A stretch of DNA of 64,000 nt. Origin: JAFLCM01 sp964510955. Its GTDB lineage: Bacteria > Planctomycetota > Phycisphaerae > Phycisphaerales > UBA1924. Shown here piece by piece: positions 9,111 through 17,989 of this stretch (positions are counted from its first letter, which is position 1; each line of letters starts with the position of its first letter). Below the pieces are notes generated by a model that saw only the letters and a program-made list of their open reading frames with translations, was not told the origin of the DNA and searched no databases. The position numbers and the translations under genes are program-made. The stretch covers positions 5,974-69,973 of the forward strand of contig CAZEDW010000019.1 in NCBI GenBank assembly GCA_964510955.1, in the 5' to 3' direction.

Positions 9111-11087
9111 TTGCGCACCAAACCAGTACCTCCAACGAGCGTGACCCCGGAGCAGAACTCCTCTGTGGGGGTGTGGTCGCTCGGGCTGGTGGCGCTCCTG
9201 GCGGCGTGCGGCGCGTCGGGCATGCTGGCGGCGGAGCACCTGGGCTTGTTCGGGCGCGGGCTTCCGGGGTGCGGGCCGGGGAGCGGGTGCGACAGCGCGG
9301 CGAAGTCGGTGTACGGGTCGTTGCCGTTCGAGGTGCCGTGGGGCGTGGGGAAGTGGCCGGTGTCGTTCGCGGGGTTCGCGTTCTTCCTGGCCATGCTGGG
9401 GGCGTGGCTGGTTTCGGGCCGGCGGGTGCCGGCGTTGGTGACGCACATGGCCCGCCTGGGGGCGCTGGCGTCGGGGTTCTTCATCTTCATTATGCTCACA
9501 CACATGAACCAGTATTTCTGCAAGTACTGCGCCGCTTCGCACGCCTCGAACCTGGTGTTCTGGGTGTGCGCGGAGGTCGCCACGCGGGCGGGGCTGCGGC
9601 GTACGTCTCTCGCGGCGGCCTGGAAGGCGCTGGCGACGGCGGCGGTGGTGTTCCTGGGCTCGTCGGTGGCGATGGGGGTGGCGGACAAGCATCAGGTTGC
9701 CGCCGCGCAGCAGGAAGCCGAGGACGATCTTTCCAAGGAGATCGCTGCAATGCAGGCCGCGGCGGCTCAGCAGGCTGCGCCCAAGCCCGAGGCGCCGAAG
9801 GCTGAGGCGCCCAAGAAAAAGGATTACCCGCCGATCGACATCGGCCTGCCGATCCCGGGCGACGAGACACTCAAGCAGGAGGGCCTCATCGGGCGCTACC
9901 GGCTGGGTCCGGCGGAGTCGTCGATCCGGGTGGTGATTTTCTCGGATTACCAATGCCGCGATTGCGCTCGGATCGAGAAGGAGATGCGGGAGATCCTCAA
10001 GGCCAAGCCGTACATCCTGTTCAGCGCCAAGCAGTACGCCTTCTGCAAGGACTGCAACAAGTACTACGACGGGAACATGCACCCCAACGCGTGCTGGGCG
10101 GCGCGGGCGGCGGAGGCGGCGGGCATCCTGCGCGGCAACGCCGGTTTCTGGCAGATGCACTTCTGGCTCTACGACCGCAAGAGCGCCGACGGGCAGGAGA
10201 TTCAGGGCTCCTTTACCAGCGAGGAACTGCGCGAAGCTCTTCTGCAGATGGGCTATGACCCCGCGGAGTTCGAGAAGGTGATGGGCGGCGATGAATCGTT
10301 GAAGCGGCTCACCGCGGACATTGACGAGGGCATGACCTATGGGCTGTTCGGCACGCCGATGATCTTCGTCAACGGGCGCGAGTTCCGCGCCTGGAACGCC
10401 CCCAACGCCCTGGCCCGCTACATCGAAGCGGTCGAGAAAACCAACCCGCCCGTCGCGAGCACCGCGAACGATGCGCCCTCGACCAAGCTCGACAAGGGCG
10501 TGGAAGACTGGCGCCAGTGGCCGCGCACCAACCTCGCCCGTGTTTCGCCGGTCTTCCCCAAGGGGCCCGGCGACGCCAAGGTGCGGATTGTGATGTACGG
10601 CGATGCCCACGAGGACTTCACCCAGAAGCTGTGGAAGGTCCTGGGGGACCTGGTGAAGAACCGTAGCGACGTGCAGATCGATTACCGCCCGCGCCCGGTC
10701 GGCCAGGCCTGCAACGTCATGGGGGCCGACCCCAAGACGATCCCGGCGTGCCGCATGGCGCGGGCGCTCGAAGCGGCCGGGCGCCTGGGCGGCGCCGACG
10801 CGTACTGGAAGATGCTGGAGTGGCAGTTCCAGGTTGGGAAGGGCTACACCGAAGAGATGCTCCCCGAGGCCGCCAAGGCGGCCGGGCTGGACGCCGCCAA
10901 GCTCAAGGACGAGATGGACGGGCCCGACGTGCTCAACCTGATGATCGAGAACCAGAAGATGTTCCAGCGCTCCGGGGCGCGGGGGGTGCCGTCGATCTTC
11001 GTCAACGAGCGACTCGTGATCCGCTGGAACATCGACAACATCCCCATCCTCGACAGGATCATCTCCGCCGCGGCGGAAGGGAAGTGA
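9111..11087 (+). CDS. VKOR-family protein fused to two DsbA-like thioredoxin domains
   Basis: The product has about 658 residues. An N-terminal vitamin K epoxide reductase-like membrane domain (about 18-190) has the loop cysteines Cys54 and Cys60 and the active-site pair Cys137-Lys-Tyr-Cys140. A Lys/Ala/Pro-rich linker (about 195-240) follows. A DsbA-like thioredoxin domain has the CRDC pair at 282-285, and a second thioredoxin-like domain begins near residue 490. The second domain has YGDAHEDF where the CxxC motif should be, so it cannot do the usual redox chemistry, although it keeps the cis-Pro region (GVPSIFVNE). I chose TTG at 9111 because a GAAGG lies about 10 bases upstream and no ATG suits the domain. 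It is expected to form disulfides in exported proteins. Confidence 0.88.
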   Translation: MRTKPVPPTSVTPEQNSSVGVWSLGLVALLAACGASGMLAAEHLGLFGRGLPGCGPGSGCDSAAKSVYGSLPFEVPWGVGKWPVSFAGFAFFLAMLGAWLVSGRRVPALVTHMARLGALASGFFIFIMLTHMNQYFCKYCAASHASNLVFWVCAEVATRAGLRRTSLAAAWKALATAAVVFLGSSVAMGVADKHQVAAAQQEAEDDLSKEIAAMQAAAAQQAAPKPEAPKAEAPKKKDYPPIDIGLPIPGDETLKQEGLIGRYRLGPAESSIRVVIFSDYQCRDCARIEKEMREILKAKPYILFSAKQYAFCKDCNKYYDGNMHPNACWAARAAEAAGILRGNAGFWQMHFWLYDRKSADGQEIQGSFTSEELREALLQMGYDPAEFEKVMGGDESLKRLTADIDEGMTYGLFGTPMIFVNGREFRAWNAPNALARYIEAVEKTNPPVASTANDAPSTKLDKGVEDWRQWPRTNLARVSPVFPKGPGDAKVRIVMYGDAHEDFTQKLWKVLGDLVKNRSDVQIDYRPRPVGQACNVMGADPKTIPACRMARALEAAGRLGGADAYWKMLEWQFQVGKGYTEEMLPEAAKAAGLDAAKLKDEMDGPDVLNLMIENQKMFQRSGARGVPSIFVNERLVIRWNIDNIPILDRIISAAAEGK

Positions 11088-11241
11088 ACCGACCCCCGGC
11101 GCCGGCGGGCGCCCGCGCGTGGCTGCCGGGCGGGCTCACGGCGCCGCCGGAACGAACGCAGGGTTCGAGCGGCGCCCCGCATCGCCCCGATACAGTTCGT
11201 CGCAAACCCGGATGATCGGGTCGAGACAGCGCGAGGGAGCG

Positions 11242-12675
11242 ATGATGGAACTGGCGGGCAAGCGGGTGACGGTGATGGGGCTGGGCAACTTCGGGGGCGG
11301 CCTGGGGGCGGCGCGCTGGCTGGCGGCGCAGGGCGCCGATGTGCTGGTCACCGACGCCGCCCCGCCCGAGAAGCTGGCGGAGGCGGTGGCGATGATCCAG
11401 CCGCTTGTAAGCAGCGGGGCGGTCCGCACGCGCCTGGGCGAGCACAACATCAGCGACTTCACCGCGACGGACCTGGTCGTCGCCAATCCCGCGGTGCCGA
11501 CGCCGTGGGACAACCGCTTTCTCCGCGCGGCCCGGGCGGCGGGCGTGCCTGTTACCACCGAGATGCGCCTGCTCACCGAGCGGCTGCCCAGCCGCGAGCG
11601 GGTGATCGGCGTCACCGGCACCGCCGGCAAGAGCACGACCACCGCGATGATCGCCCACGCCCTGCGGACGCTGGGCGAGCCGGTGTTCCTCGGCGGGAAC
11701 ATCGGCGGCTCGCTGCTGCCCGACCTCGCATCGATCAAGCCGGACGACTGGGTGGTGCTGGAGGTCTCCAGTGCCATGCTCCACTGGCTCGACGCAAACG
11801 CGGGCTACGACGGCGCGCCGGGGTGGTCGCCGCGCGTGGCGGTGGTGACGAACATCGCGCCCAACCACGTCGATTGGCACGGCTCATTCGAGCACTACGC
11901 CGGCAGCAAGCACGTCATCACCGCGCATCAGCGAACGGGCGACACGCTGGTGATCGGAGCGAGCGAGGCCGGGCGGGCGCCGGAGACGTGGGAGTCTCCG
12001 GCGGGGGTGCGGCGCGTGCGGGTGGAGACGCCGGCTGAATACGAGGCCCGCGGGCTGAGCGCCAGGTTGAGGCTGCCGGGGCGCCACAACCGGCAGAACG
12101 CGCTGGTGGCGGGCGAAGCGGTCGCTCACGCGCTCTCGGCCCCGTCCGCCACGGCCCGCGAGCGCGACGCGCTGATGAAGCAGGTGCTGAGCGCACTGTC
12201 CAACTTCGGGGGCCTGGCCCACCGCCTCCAGTACGCCGCGGAGATCAGGCCCCTCCCGGGGGTGAGCGGGAACGCCGGCGCGTCGGCGTTCAACGACTCC
12301 AAATCAACCACGCCCGAGGCCGCGGCGCTGGCGGTGCAGGCCCTCGCCGAAGACCCGCGCTTCGGCGCCCATCGCGTGCACCTGATCGCGGGCGGTTACG
12401 ACAAGAAGATCGACCTCGGGCCGATGGTGAGCGCGGGGGCGGCGTGCGCGGGCGTCTACACCATCGGCGCGACCGGCAGGGGGCTGGCGGACGCCGTGAA
12501 CTCCGCGGGCGGGCGCGGCTGCTACTGCCAGACGCTCGAGGCCGCGGTCCGTACCGCCAGGGAAAAGCTCCGCCCCGGCGATGCCCTCCTGCTCAGCCCC
12601 GGCTGTGCCAGTTGGGATCAGTTCGTGAACTTCGAGCGCCGGGGGGAGGAGTTCGTGCGGCTGGTGCGCGGGTGA
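11242..12675 (+). CDS. murD: UDP-N-acetylmuramoylalanine--D-glutamate ligase
   Basis: The product has 477 residues. It adds D-glutamate to UDP-MurNAc-L-Ala in the cytoplasmic stage of peptidoglycan synthesis. It shows the N-terminal Rossmann region (VTVMGLGNFGGGLGA), the ATP-binding P-loop GVTGTAGKSTTT, the EVSSAML and NIAPNHVDWHGS segments of the central domain, and the C-terminal ligase segment NDSKSTTPEA, followed by IAGGYDKKIDL and LLSPGCASWDQFVNF, which are typical of MurD among the Mur ligases. A GGGAG precedes the ATG at 11242; a second ATG follows directly at 11245. The next gene starts 37 bases after the stop. No other peptidoglycan genes lie close, so it is outside the usual dcw cluster. 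Confidence 0.93.
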   Translation: MMELAGKRVTVMGLGNFGGGLGAARWLAAQGADVLVTDAAPPEKLAEAVAMIQPLVSSGAVRTRLGEHNISDFTATDLVVANPAVPTPWDNRFLRAARAAGVPVTTEMRLLTERLPSRERVIGVTGTAGKSTTTAMIAHALRTLGEPVFLGGNIGGSLLPDLASIKPDDWVVLEVSSAMLHWLDANAGYDGAPGWSPRVAVVTNIAPNHVDWHGSFEHYAGSKHVITAHQRTGDTLVIGASEAGRAPETWESPAGVRRVRVETPAEYEARGLSARLRLPGRHNRQNALVAGEAVAHALSAPSATARERDALMKQVLSALSNFGGLAHRLQYAAEIRPLPGVSGNAGASAFNDSKSTTPEAAALAVQALAEDPRFGAHRVHLIAGGYDKKIDLGPMVSAGAACAGVYTIGATGRGLADAVNSAGGRGCYCQTLEAAVRTAREKLRPGDALLLSPGCASWDQFVNFERRGEEFVRLVRG

Positions 12676-12712
12676 CCGGGTCGTCGCGGACCCGCTGGCG
12701 TACCATGTTCCC

Positions 12713-13630
12713 ATGCCCGACCGCCTCGACATCGTCAAGACCAACAAGCTCTATATCAACGGCCAGTTCCCCCGGTCTGAATCGGGGCGGTCGCTGGTGG
12801 TGAAGGACGTCGTCGGCGAGGTGACGGCCCACGCGTGCCTCGCGTCGCGCAAAGACCTCCGAGATGCCGTGGTCGCCGCCCGGGCGGCCCATGATGGCTG
12901 GCTGAAGCGCTCGGCGTACAACCGCGGGCAGATCCTCTACCGCATGGCGGAGATGATGGAGGGCAAGCGGGGTGAGTTCGAGTCGCTGATCGCGGCGGGG
13001 ATCGAGGCGGCGCGGGCGGCGAGCAAGAAAAAGGTCAAGGGCGCCGCGGCAGCCGGGGAACTCGCGGGCATCGAGGTCACCGCGTCCATCGATCGCCTGA
13101 TCGCGTTCGCCGGGTGGGCGGACAAGTTCTCGCAGGTGCTGGGCTGCCACAACACGGTCAACGGGCCGTATTACAACTTCACAGTCGCCGAGGGGACGGG
13201 CGTCGTGGCGATTGTGGCGCCGGATCAGCCGAGCCTGCTGGGGCTGGTGAGCCTGCTGGCCCCGGCGGTGTGCTCGGGGAGCACGGTGGTCGCGCTGGGG
13301 AGCGAGAGCGCGCCGCTGGCCACGTGCGTGTTGGGCGAGGTGTGCGGCACGAGCGACGTGCCCGCGGGCGTGATCAACCTGCTCACGGGCAGCCGCGAAG
13401 AGCTGGTGGGCCAGATCGCCGAACACCGCGACATCGACGCCGTTGTGGCGGCCAACATGCCTTCGGCTCAAGCCGAGCGCCTGCGCCTGGGGTCGGCGAA
13501 CAACATCAAGCGCGTCGTGACCCGTGAGGTGGGCGCGGCCGAGTGGTTCGATTCCGGGGCGTGCGAGTCGCCGTGGTGGATCGAGCCGACTGTCGAGATG
13601 AAGACCATCTGGCACCCCTCGGCCACGTGA
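12713..13630 (+). CDS. Half-length aldehyde dehydrogenase-like protein
   Basis: The product has 305 residues. It matches the N-terminal (NAD-binding and oligomerisation) half of the aldehyde dehydrogenase superfamily: KLYINGQF at 11-18, then a segment aligned to the PWNFP region that here reads APDQPSLLGL, then LLAPAVCSGSTVVALGSE and the VPAGVINLLTG turn. The chain ends just after the place of the ELGGK motif, which here reads REVGAAEW. The whole catalytic domain with the nucleophilic Cys is missing, and there is no sign of a frameshifted remainder downstream. It keeps a specific C-terminal segment (WWIEPTVEMKTIWHP), so it looks like a stable family and not a broken gene. Activity on its own is unlikely. 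It follows murD on the same strand. Confidence 0.85.
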   Translation: MPDRLDIVKTNKLYINGQFPRSESGRSLVVKDVVGEVTAHACLASRKDLRDAVVAARAAHDGWLKRSAYNRGQILYRMAEMMEGKRGEFESLIAAGIEAARAASKKKVKGAAAAGELAGIEVTASIDRLIAFAGWADKFSQVLGCHNTVNGPYYNFTVAEGTGVVAIVAPDQPSLLGLVSLLAPAVCSGSTVVALGSESAPLATCVLGEVCGTSDVPAGVINLLTGSREELVGQIAEHRDIDAVVAANMPSAQAERLRLGSANNIKRVVTREVGAAEWFDSGACESPWWIEPTVEMKTIWHPSAT

Positions 13631-13713
13631 GACCGCTCTGGGGCCCCATGGGCCGTCGTGGACGTCACGGGCACGACTCCCCCAGGCCTCACAGGCGGGG
13701 CCCATAAGCGGTC
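13631..13713. repeat. Nested palindromic element, possible terminator
   Basis: Immediately after the stop of the ALDH-like gene lies an inverted repeat with 16-base arms (13631-13646 and 13698-13713) that pair at 13 of 16 positions. Inside it, GTCGTG at 13655-13660 pairs with CACGAC at 13672-13677. There is no T-run, so it is not a standard Rho-independent terminator. Its length resembles that of the two double-hairpin elements at 19684 and 25044, but it lacks their conserved ends and AGGA loop. Confidence 0.5.
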
Positions 13714-13812
13714 CGAGAACGGCTCGGCGTCAATCCACAACCCGATCGCGCCGACTTCACGGGGGCCGTACGCGCACGGGCGTCCCGGGTGCGGGCGGCG
13801 GGGAGTTGGGTG

Positions 13813-14865
13813 ATGACCGAACCAGCCGTCGAGAGAAGTTCCGAGTTCCCGGACAGCGCCGCGGACATCGTATTTGGTGGCGCGGGGCCCGGCCCCTCGG
13901 TTGAACGGTTGCGTCCGTCGGTCACGCCGGTGTCACGCGCGATCATGCTGACCGTGGGTGTGGCGGCGACCACTGGCCTGAGCGTATTGACCGGTCATGC
14001 GCTGGGGTACCAGCTCCGGGCGAGCGTGCTGTTTGCGTTGCCGCTGGGGGTGGTGGTGGGGGTGCTGTTCGCGGTGCTGCTGATCCTCCGTCCAGCGCGG
14101 GCCCAGGCCCGCCACCTGACCGAGATGGCGTCGCGGATCGACCGCGTGGCCAAGTCTGATCGCAGCGCCGGCTTCGACGACCTGATCTGCCTCGAAGACG
14201 AGCACGAGCTGATGGTGATCGCCCGCGCCGTCCACACGGCCCTGGCGACGGCGCACGCCGACCGGCTGGAGGCGGCCCGCCTGCGCCGCGAGATGGACGC
14301 GCGCGTCGAGCAGCAGACACGGGCCAACACCGCGCAGCTGGCGCGGCTATCCACCACGGACGAGCTCACGGGGCTGGTGAACCGCAGGGGGCTCGACCAG
14401 TTCCTGCGGGCGGCGTACTCGGCGATGGCCGATGGCGGCCCCGAGTTCGCCCTGGTCGCCATCGACCTCGATCACTTCAAGCGACTCAACGATACGTGCG
14501 GGCACGACAAGGGTGACCTGGCGCTGCAGGCGGCGGCCGAGATCATGGAGGCGGGGATCCGCGCCGGAGACCTGGCGGCCCGGGCGGGGGGCGATGAGCT
14601 ATTCCTGGTGCTCAGGGCGATCAAGCCTGAGCAGGCGATTGTGATCGCTTCGCGGATCGCCGACCTGTATTCGCGCCACCCCGAGGGCAAGGGCCTTCCG
14701 TGGCCCACCATGTCGATGGGCGTGGCCATGGCCCGGCGCCACCGGGCGAGGTCGCCCGAGCACCTGCGCCAGCTCGCCGACGCGGCGCTCTACCACGGCA
14801 AGCGCGCCGGGCGGTCGCGCTGCGTGATGTACTCGCAGGAAATGCAGCTCCGCGCGGCGGCGTGA
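13813..14865 (+). CDS. Membrane-anchored diguanylate cyclase (GGDEF domain)
   Basis: The product has 350 residues. Two transmembrane helices lie at about 45-95, followed by a HAMP-like linker and coiled coil (about 100-185). A GGDEF domain (about 190-345) follows, with TDELTGLVNRRG, DLDHFKRLND and the signature written GGDEL. An RxxD inhibitory-site motif (RAGD) ends five residues before GGDEL, which predicts product inhibition by c-di-GMP. The ATG at 13813 has GGGGAG about 8 bases upstream; a start 24 bases earlier is possible. The Leu in GGDEL is a tolerated variant in some active enzymes, so activity is likely but not certain. The HD-GYP gene at 17990 could degrade its product. Confidence 0.9.
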   Translation: MTEPAVERSSEFPDSAADIVFGGAGPGPSVERLRPSVTPVSRAIMLTVGVAATTGLSVLTGHALGYQLRASVLFALPLGVVVGVLFAVLLILRPARAQARHLTEMASRIDRVAKSDRSAGFDDLICLEDEHELMVIARAVHTALATAHADRLEAARLRREMDARVEQQTRANTAQLARLSTTDELTGLVNRRGLDQFLRAAYSAMADGGPEFALVAIDLDHFKRLNDTCGHDKGDLALQAAAEIMEAGIRAGDLAARAGGDELFLVLRAIKPEQAIVIASRIADLYSRHPEGKGLPWPTMSMGVAMARRHRARSPEHLRQLADAALYHGKRAGRSRCVMYSQEMQLRAAA

Positions 14866-14878
14866 GAGGCGGCCCGAA

Positions 14879-15520
14879 TCAGGCGCCGGTCAGCCAGTTG
14901 ATCAGCCACACAACGCCGATCACCGCGATCGCAACGCTGGCGAGCGACATCCGCACGATGCTCCACAGCCGCTCGCGACGGCGGCGCACCAGCTCGGGGT
15001 GCGGGATGAGGTCGAGGCGTTCGTCGCCCGCCGCCGCGGCGCGCCCGGTGAGCCCCTGGCGGAACCGGTCCTGCACGACGGCGATGATGAGGTTGGCGTC
15101 GAAGGGTCGCAGGCCGAGCCGCTCGGCGGTGGAGACCAGGGCACGCCGGCGCTCGGGCGCGAGGATCGCCGCCCGCCCGCCGTCGAGTTGCTCCGCGACG
15201 CGCTGGGCCATGATGCCGCGTGCATCGGCGCCGGAGATGGCGGACGAGCGCTTGTTTTCCTTGATGATCGCCTTGGTGCGTTGGGCGGCCTCGCGCCGCT
15301 CCTGGGCGGTGATGCCGGAGTTGGGCGACAGCTCGTGGCGGACCAGCCGCAGGCCGTTTGCGCGCGCGCCGCGGGTCCCGTGGCCCGTGGCGTGTGGATC
15401 GGTGAGCGTGCCGTGGCCGGTCAGGTGGCCGTCGAACTGATCGGGCGCAGCGGGGCCGGTGCCGCGCGGGGCGCGCGGCGGCATGGGCTTGAACTCGGGA
15501 TGGTCCGAGGGAGGGCGCAT
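14879..15520 (-). CDS. Hypothetical protein with C-terminal membrane anchor
   Basis: The product has 213 residues. The first 60 residues are Pro/Gly/His-rich and look disordered. Residues 65-185 are charged and helical, and one transmembrane helix near the C-terminus (about 190-210, SLASVAIAVIGVVWLINWLT) would anchor the protein with its bulk in the cytoplasm. I do not recognise a family. It converges on the GGDEF gene with 13 bases between the stops and starts from a divergent region of about 300 bases shared with the gene at 15817. Coding use matches its neighbours and the open frame fills the gap exactly, which supports a real gene. Confidence 0.7.
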   Translation of the reverse strand: MRPPSDHPEFKPMPPRAPRGTGPAAPDQFDGHLTGHGTLTDPHATGHGTRGARANGLRLVRHELSPNSGITAQERREAAQRTKAIIKENKRSSAISGADARGIMAQRVAEQLDGGRAAILAPERRRALVSTAERLGLRPFDANLIIAVVQDRFRQGLTGRAAAAGDERLDLIPHPELVRRRRERLWSIVRMSLASVAIAVIGVVWLINWLTGA

Positions 15521-15816
15521 CTTCGTACCAGTAGTGTGCGGCCTGCGCGGGGTCGGAGTCGGGTCAACCCGGCGGGAAACGCTGAATAGGGGTGCGGCGG
15601 CGCGTTTGGGCGCACCGGCGCGGGTGGTATCGATTGTCCGGTCATCCCTGACAGCGCGTCCGTGGCCGAAGGCCGCCAGGAGTCTCGCATATCCGGTACC
15701 GTGGTGCTTGGGTGGGCGTGCTGTTCCACCGAGAATTCAGAGACAGGTGCGCCGGCTTTGCCGAACGCTCGACGGTTATCCGGACGCAGCGCCCATTCCT
15801 ACCCTGAAACCACACC

Positions 15817-16365
15817 GTGACGATGACCCTTGACCCAACTCCCGCCGGGCCGGCGGCCCAGCCCGCAGGCGTGAAGCCTTCCGACGCTGACCTGCTGTCG
15901 AACGTACTCACGTCCGACCTGGCGCCCGACGCGGTGCTGGAGCGGCTGCTCGGCTCGGCCAAGCGAGGCAAGCTGCCGGGGTACGAGCGGGTCTCGGGCG
16001 CAACGCCCGCGCAGTTCCGCGTGAGCGTGTTCGGTGAGCCGTACGACCGCGAGCTGATCGGCACGGTGCAACCCGGGCCGTCGGGCGGATCGGTGATCAC
16101 GTTCGAGTGCCGCCTGCTGCGGAAGCTGCCGGCGACCGTGGTCATCATCACAGTCCTCAGCTTCCAGCCGGGGATGTGGCTGACGGACCAGATGCTCAAC
16201 ATCTACTGGGCGTGGTACCGCGCCCATGTGACGACGTGGTGGTGGTACATGCCGCTGATGATCCTGAGCCTGCCGATGCTGTGGAAGCAGTTCAAGGCGA
16301 GCGAGGCGGCGACGGCGCAGGAGCGGGTAAAGGTGCTGGGGAAGATCCGAGACGCGCTCAGGTGA
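15817..16365 (+). CDS. Hypothetical membrane protein
   Basis: The product has 182 residues from a GTG at 15817; an ATG two codons later (15823) may be the true start. The first 100 residues form a soluble, mixed region. The C-terminal third has two hydrophobic segments (LPATVVIITVLSFQPGMWLT and WWWYMPLMILSLPMLW) separated by a short tryptophan-rich loop, then a basic tail. No family is recognised. Its last 8 bases overlap the end of the convergent PEP-CTERM gene at 16358. Confidence 0.7.
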   Translation: MTMTLDPTPAGPAAQPAGVKPSDADLLSNVLTSDLAPDAVLERLLGSAKRGKLPGYERVSGATPAQFRVSVFGEPYDRELIGTVQPGPSGGSVITFECRLLRKLPATVVIITVLSFQPGMWLTDQMLNIYWAWYRAHVTTWWWYMPLMILSLPMLWKQFKASEAATAQERVKVLGKIRDALR

Positions 16366-17176
16366 GAGGACGCCGGCGCGGGGCGAGCAGCATCGTCAGG
16401 AATGCGCCGATGACGCCGGCGCCGGGCTCGGGCACGGCGACGATGTAGATCGCGTAGCTGGTGCCGCCGTTGAATGTGGCGTTGATGCCGGAGACGGTGC
16501 GAGTCAGGTAGTCGAGGTAGTACGACTGATGCCAGCGCCCGCCGTTGTTGGAGGCGTTGGCGAGGCCGAAGCGGAGGGGGCCCAGTGAGCCGTTGGCGGT
16601 GGGCTGGTCGATGTCCGCGCCGTCGCGGATGTTGACAACCAACCCATTGGTGGTAGGCGGGCTCGCGCCGGGACGCAGCGTGAGGTTGAGCACAAACATG
16701 TGCTGAATCCCGGTGAGGTTGCCGGTGTAGGTGCCGTCGGGGATCGACACTTGGTCGCCGCTGGTGATGAACGCGGTTGAGAACCAGACGCCCTGGGCGA
16801 TGCCGGCCCGGAAACCGGACATGGTCGTGGTGGAGCCGGATGCGCCCGGGTTGACCGCGCCGAGCGACACGATGGTGATGTAGCCATCGCCGATGGTGTT
16901 TGGGTTGCCGTCACCTGGGAGCGGCGGGCCCGCAGGGTCCATGGAGAAATAGTTGTCGTACATCTCCGATGGTGTCAGCGGCCCCTCAGGGGCGGGAGGG
17001 AAGACGCCCGATGACCCACGGCTGTCCTGGAACGAGCCCAGCGCCGGCGTCCACGTGACGGGGTTGCCGATGCTGCCGGGCACGACGCCCGCGTCGCACA
17101 CGTTGACCTGGAATGGGTCGGCGCGCACGGTAGCGGTCGAGGCGAGCAGGGCCGCAACGGTCAGGGGCAGCTTCAT
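16358..17176 (-). CDS. Exported PEP-CTERM protein
   Basis: The product has 272 residues. The signal peptide is at 1-19 and the C-terminal tail reads VPEPGAGVIGAFLTMLLAPRRR, a classical PEP motif, membrane segment and arginine cluster. This is the one protein in the window with a true Pro-Glu-Pro. The body is Gly/Thr/Asn-rich and probably all-beta; I do not recognise the fold. GGAGG lies 7 bases before the ATG at 17176. PEP-CTERM proteins are processed by exosortase, which is not present in this window. Its stop overlaps the end of the convergent gene by 8 bases. Confidence 0.85.
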   Translation of the reverse strand: MKLPLTVAALLASTATVRADPFQVNVCDAGVVPGSIGNPVTWTPALGSFQDSRGSSGVFPPAPEGPLTPSEMYDNYFSMDPAGPPLPGDGNPNTIGDGYITIVSLGAVNPGASGSTTTMSGFRAGIAQGVWFSTAFITSGDQVSIPDGTYTGNLTGIQHMFVLNLTLRPGASPPTTNGLVVNIRDGADIDQPTANGSLGPLRFGLANASNNGGRWHQSYYLDYLTRTVSGINATFNGGTSYAIYIVAVPEPGAGVIGAFLTMLLAPRRRPLT

Positions 17177-17328
17177 GGCAAATCCTCCGGGGGACGCCCA
17201 AGTGTATGCGCGTTTTTGTTGTGAGCGAGCGACCGTCTCTGGTCAAAGGAACGCCGCGCTGGAGCCGCAAGGCGACTCCGGGCCGGCGGGGACCGACTGG
17301 GTACCCACGAAGACCCGGGCAACACGTC

Positions 17329-17802
17329 TTATGCCCGCTTCTGTGGAGGGATTCCAATGTCTTCGTTCCAAAGGTCCGCGCGCTTCTTGATGAACTCGCG
17401 CATCAGCTTGATGCAGCGGGGGTCCTGCACCACCACGGTGGCAATGCCGCGCTCGCCCATCAGGTCTTCGCCGCCGAGAAAGGTCTTGTTCTCGCCGATG
17501 ATGACGCGGGGGATGCGGTGCAGCAGCGCGGTGCCGGTGCACATGATGCAAGGGCTGAGGGTGGACGCGAGGACGAGCTTGTGCCAGTCGCGCCGGCGCC
17601 CGGCGTTGCGGATGCACGAGACCTCGGCGTGCGCGGTGGTGTCGCCGCTCTGGACTCGCATGTTGTGGCCCACGGCCAGCACGGTGCCGTCGGGCAGGCC
17701 CAGGGCCGAGCCGATGGGGATGCCGCCCTCGTCGTAGCTCTTGAGGGCCTGCTGGTAGGCGGCGTCGAGCAGGGACTGGTCGGCGTGGGCAAGCTTGGGC
17801 AT
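17329..17802 (-). CDS. Cytosine deaminase of the yeast Fcy1 type
   Basis: The product has 157 residues. It belongs to the zinc-dependent nucleoside and cytidine deaminase superfamily: the zinc site is His58-Ala-Glu60 (HAEVS) and Pro84-Cys85-Ile-Met-Cys88. The strongest match I can recall is yeast cytosine deaminase. The segment after the cysteines (IPRVIIGENKTFLGGEDLM) and the C-terminal stretch ending LMREFIKKRADLWNEDIG follow that enzyme's GEN and WFEDIG regions. Cytosine deaminase converts cytosine to uracil in pyrimidine salvage; bacterial CodA is an unrelated amidohydrolase. I chose the ATG at 17802 because it fits the family's short N-terminus. It could instead act on a related base or guanine. 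It is divergent from the HD-GYP gene. Confidence 0.85.
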   Translation of the reverse strand: MPKLAHADQSLLDAAYQQALKSYDEGGIPIGSALGLPDGTVLAVGHNMRVQSGDTTAHAEVSCIRNAGRRRDWHKLVLASTLSPCIMCTGTALLHRIPRVIIGENKTFLGGEDLMGERGIATVVVQDPRCIKLMREFIKKRADLWNEDIGIPPQKRA

Positions 17803-17989
17803 GGCGCGGATGGTAATGCAGCGGCGAGCCGGGGCGAGACACGGGAGGGTTCCCGGACCCTCGCAGGCGGTGCGCCCTGTGCCGGTTGGATCACGGTCGG
17901 CGGGCTGTCGGGGGTCAACCGGCGTGATGCGTTCCCCGATAATTCTCGGGGCGAACAAGCGTGGGCGCCCCGTGGGAGGTCGCGCGCGA

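Noticed and set aside
9018..10610. Minus-strand open frame of 530 codons opposite the VKOR fusion
   Set aside because: The VKOR and thioredoxin motifs on the plus strand are clear; this is a compositional shadow.
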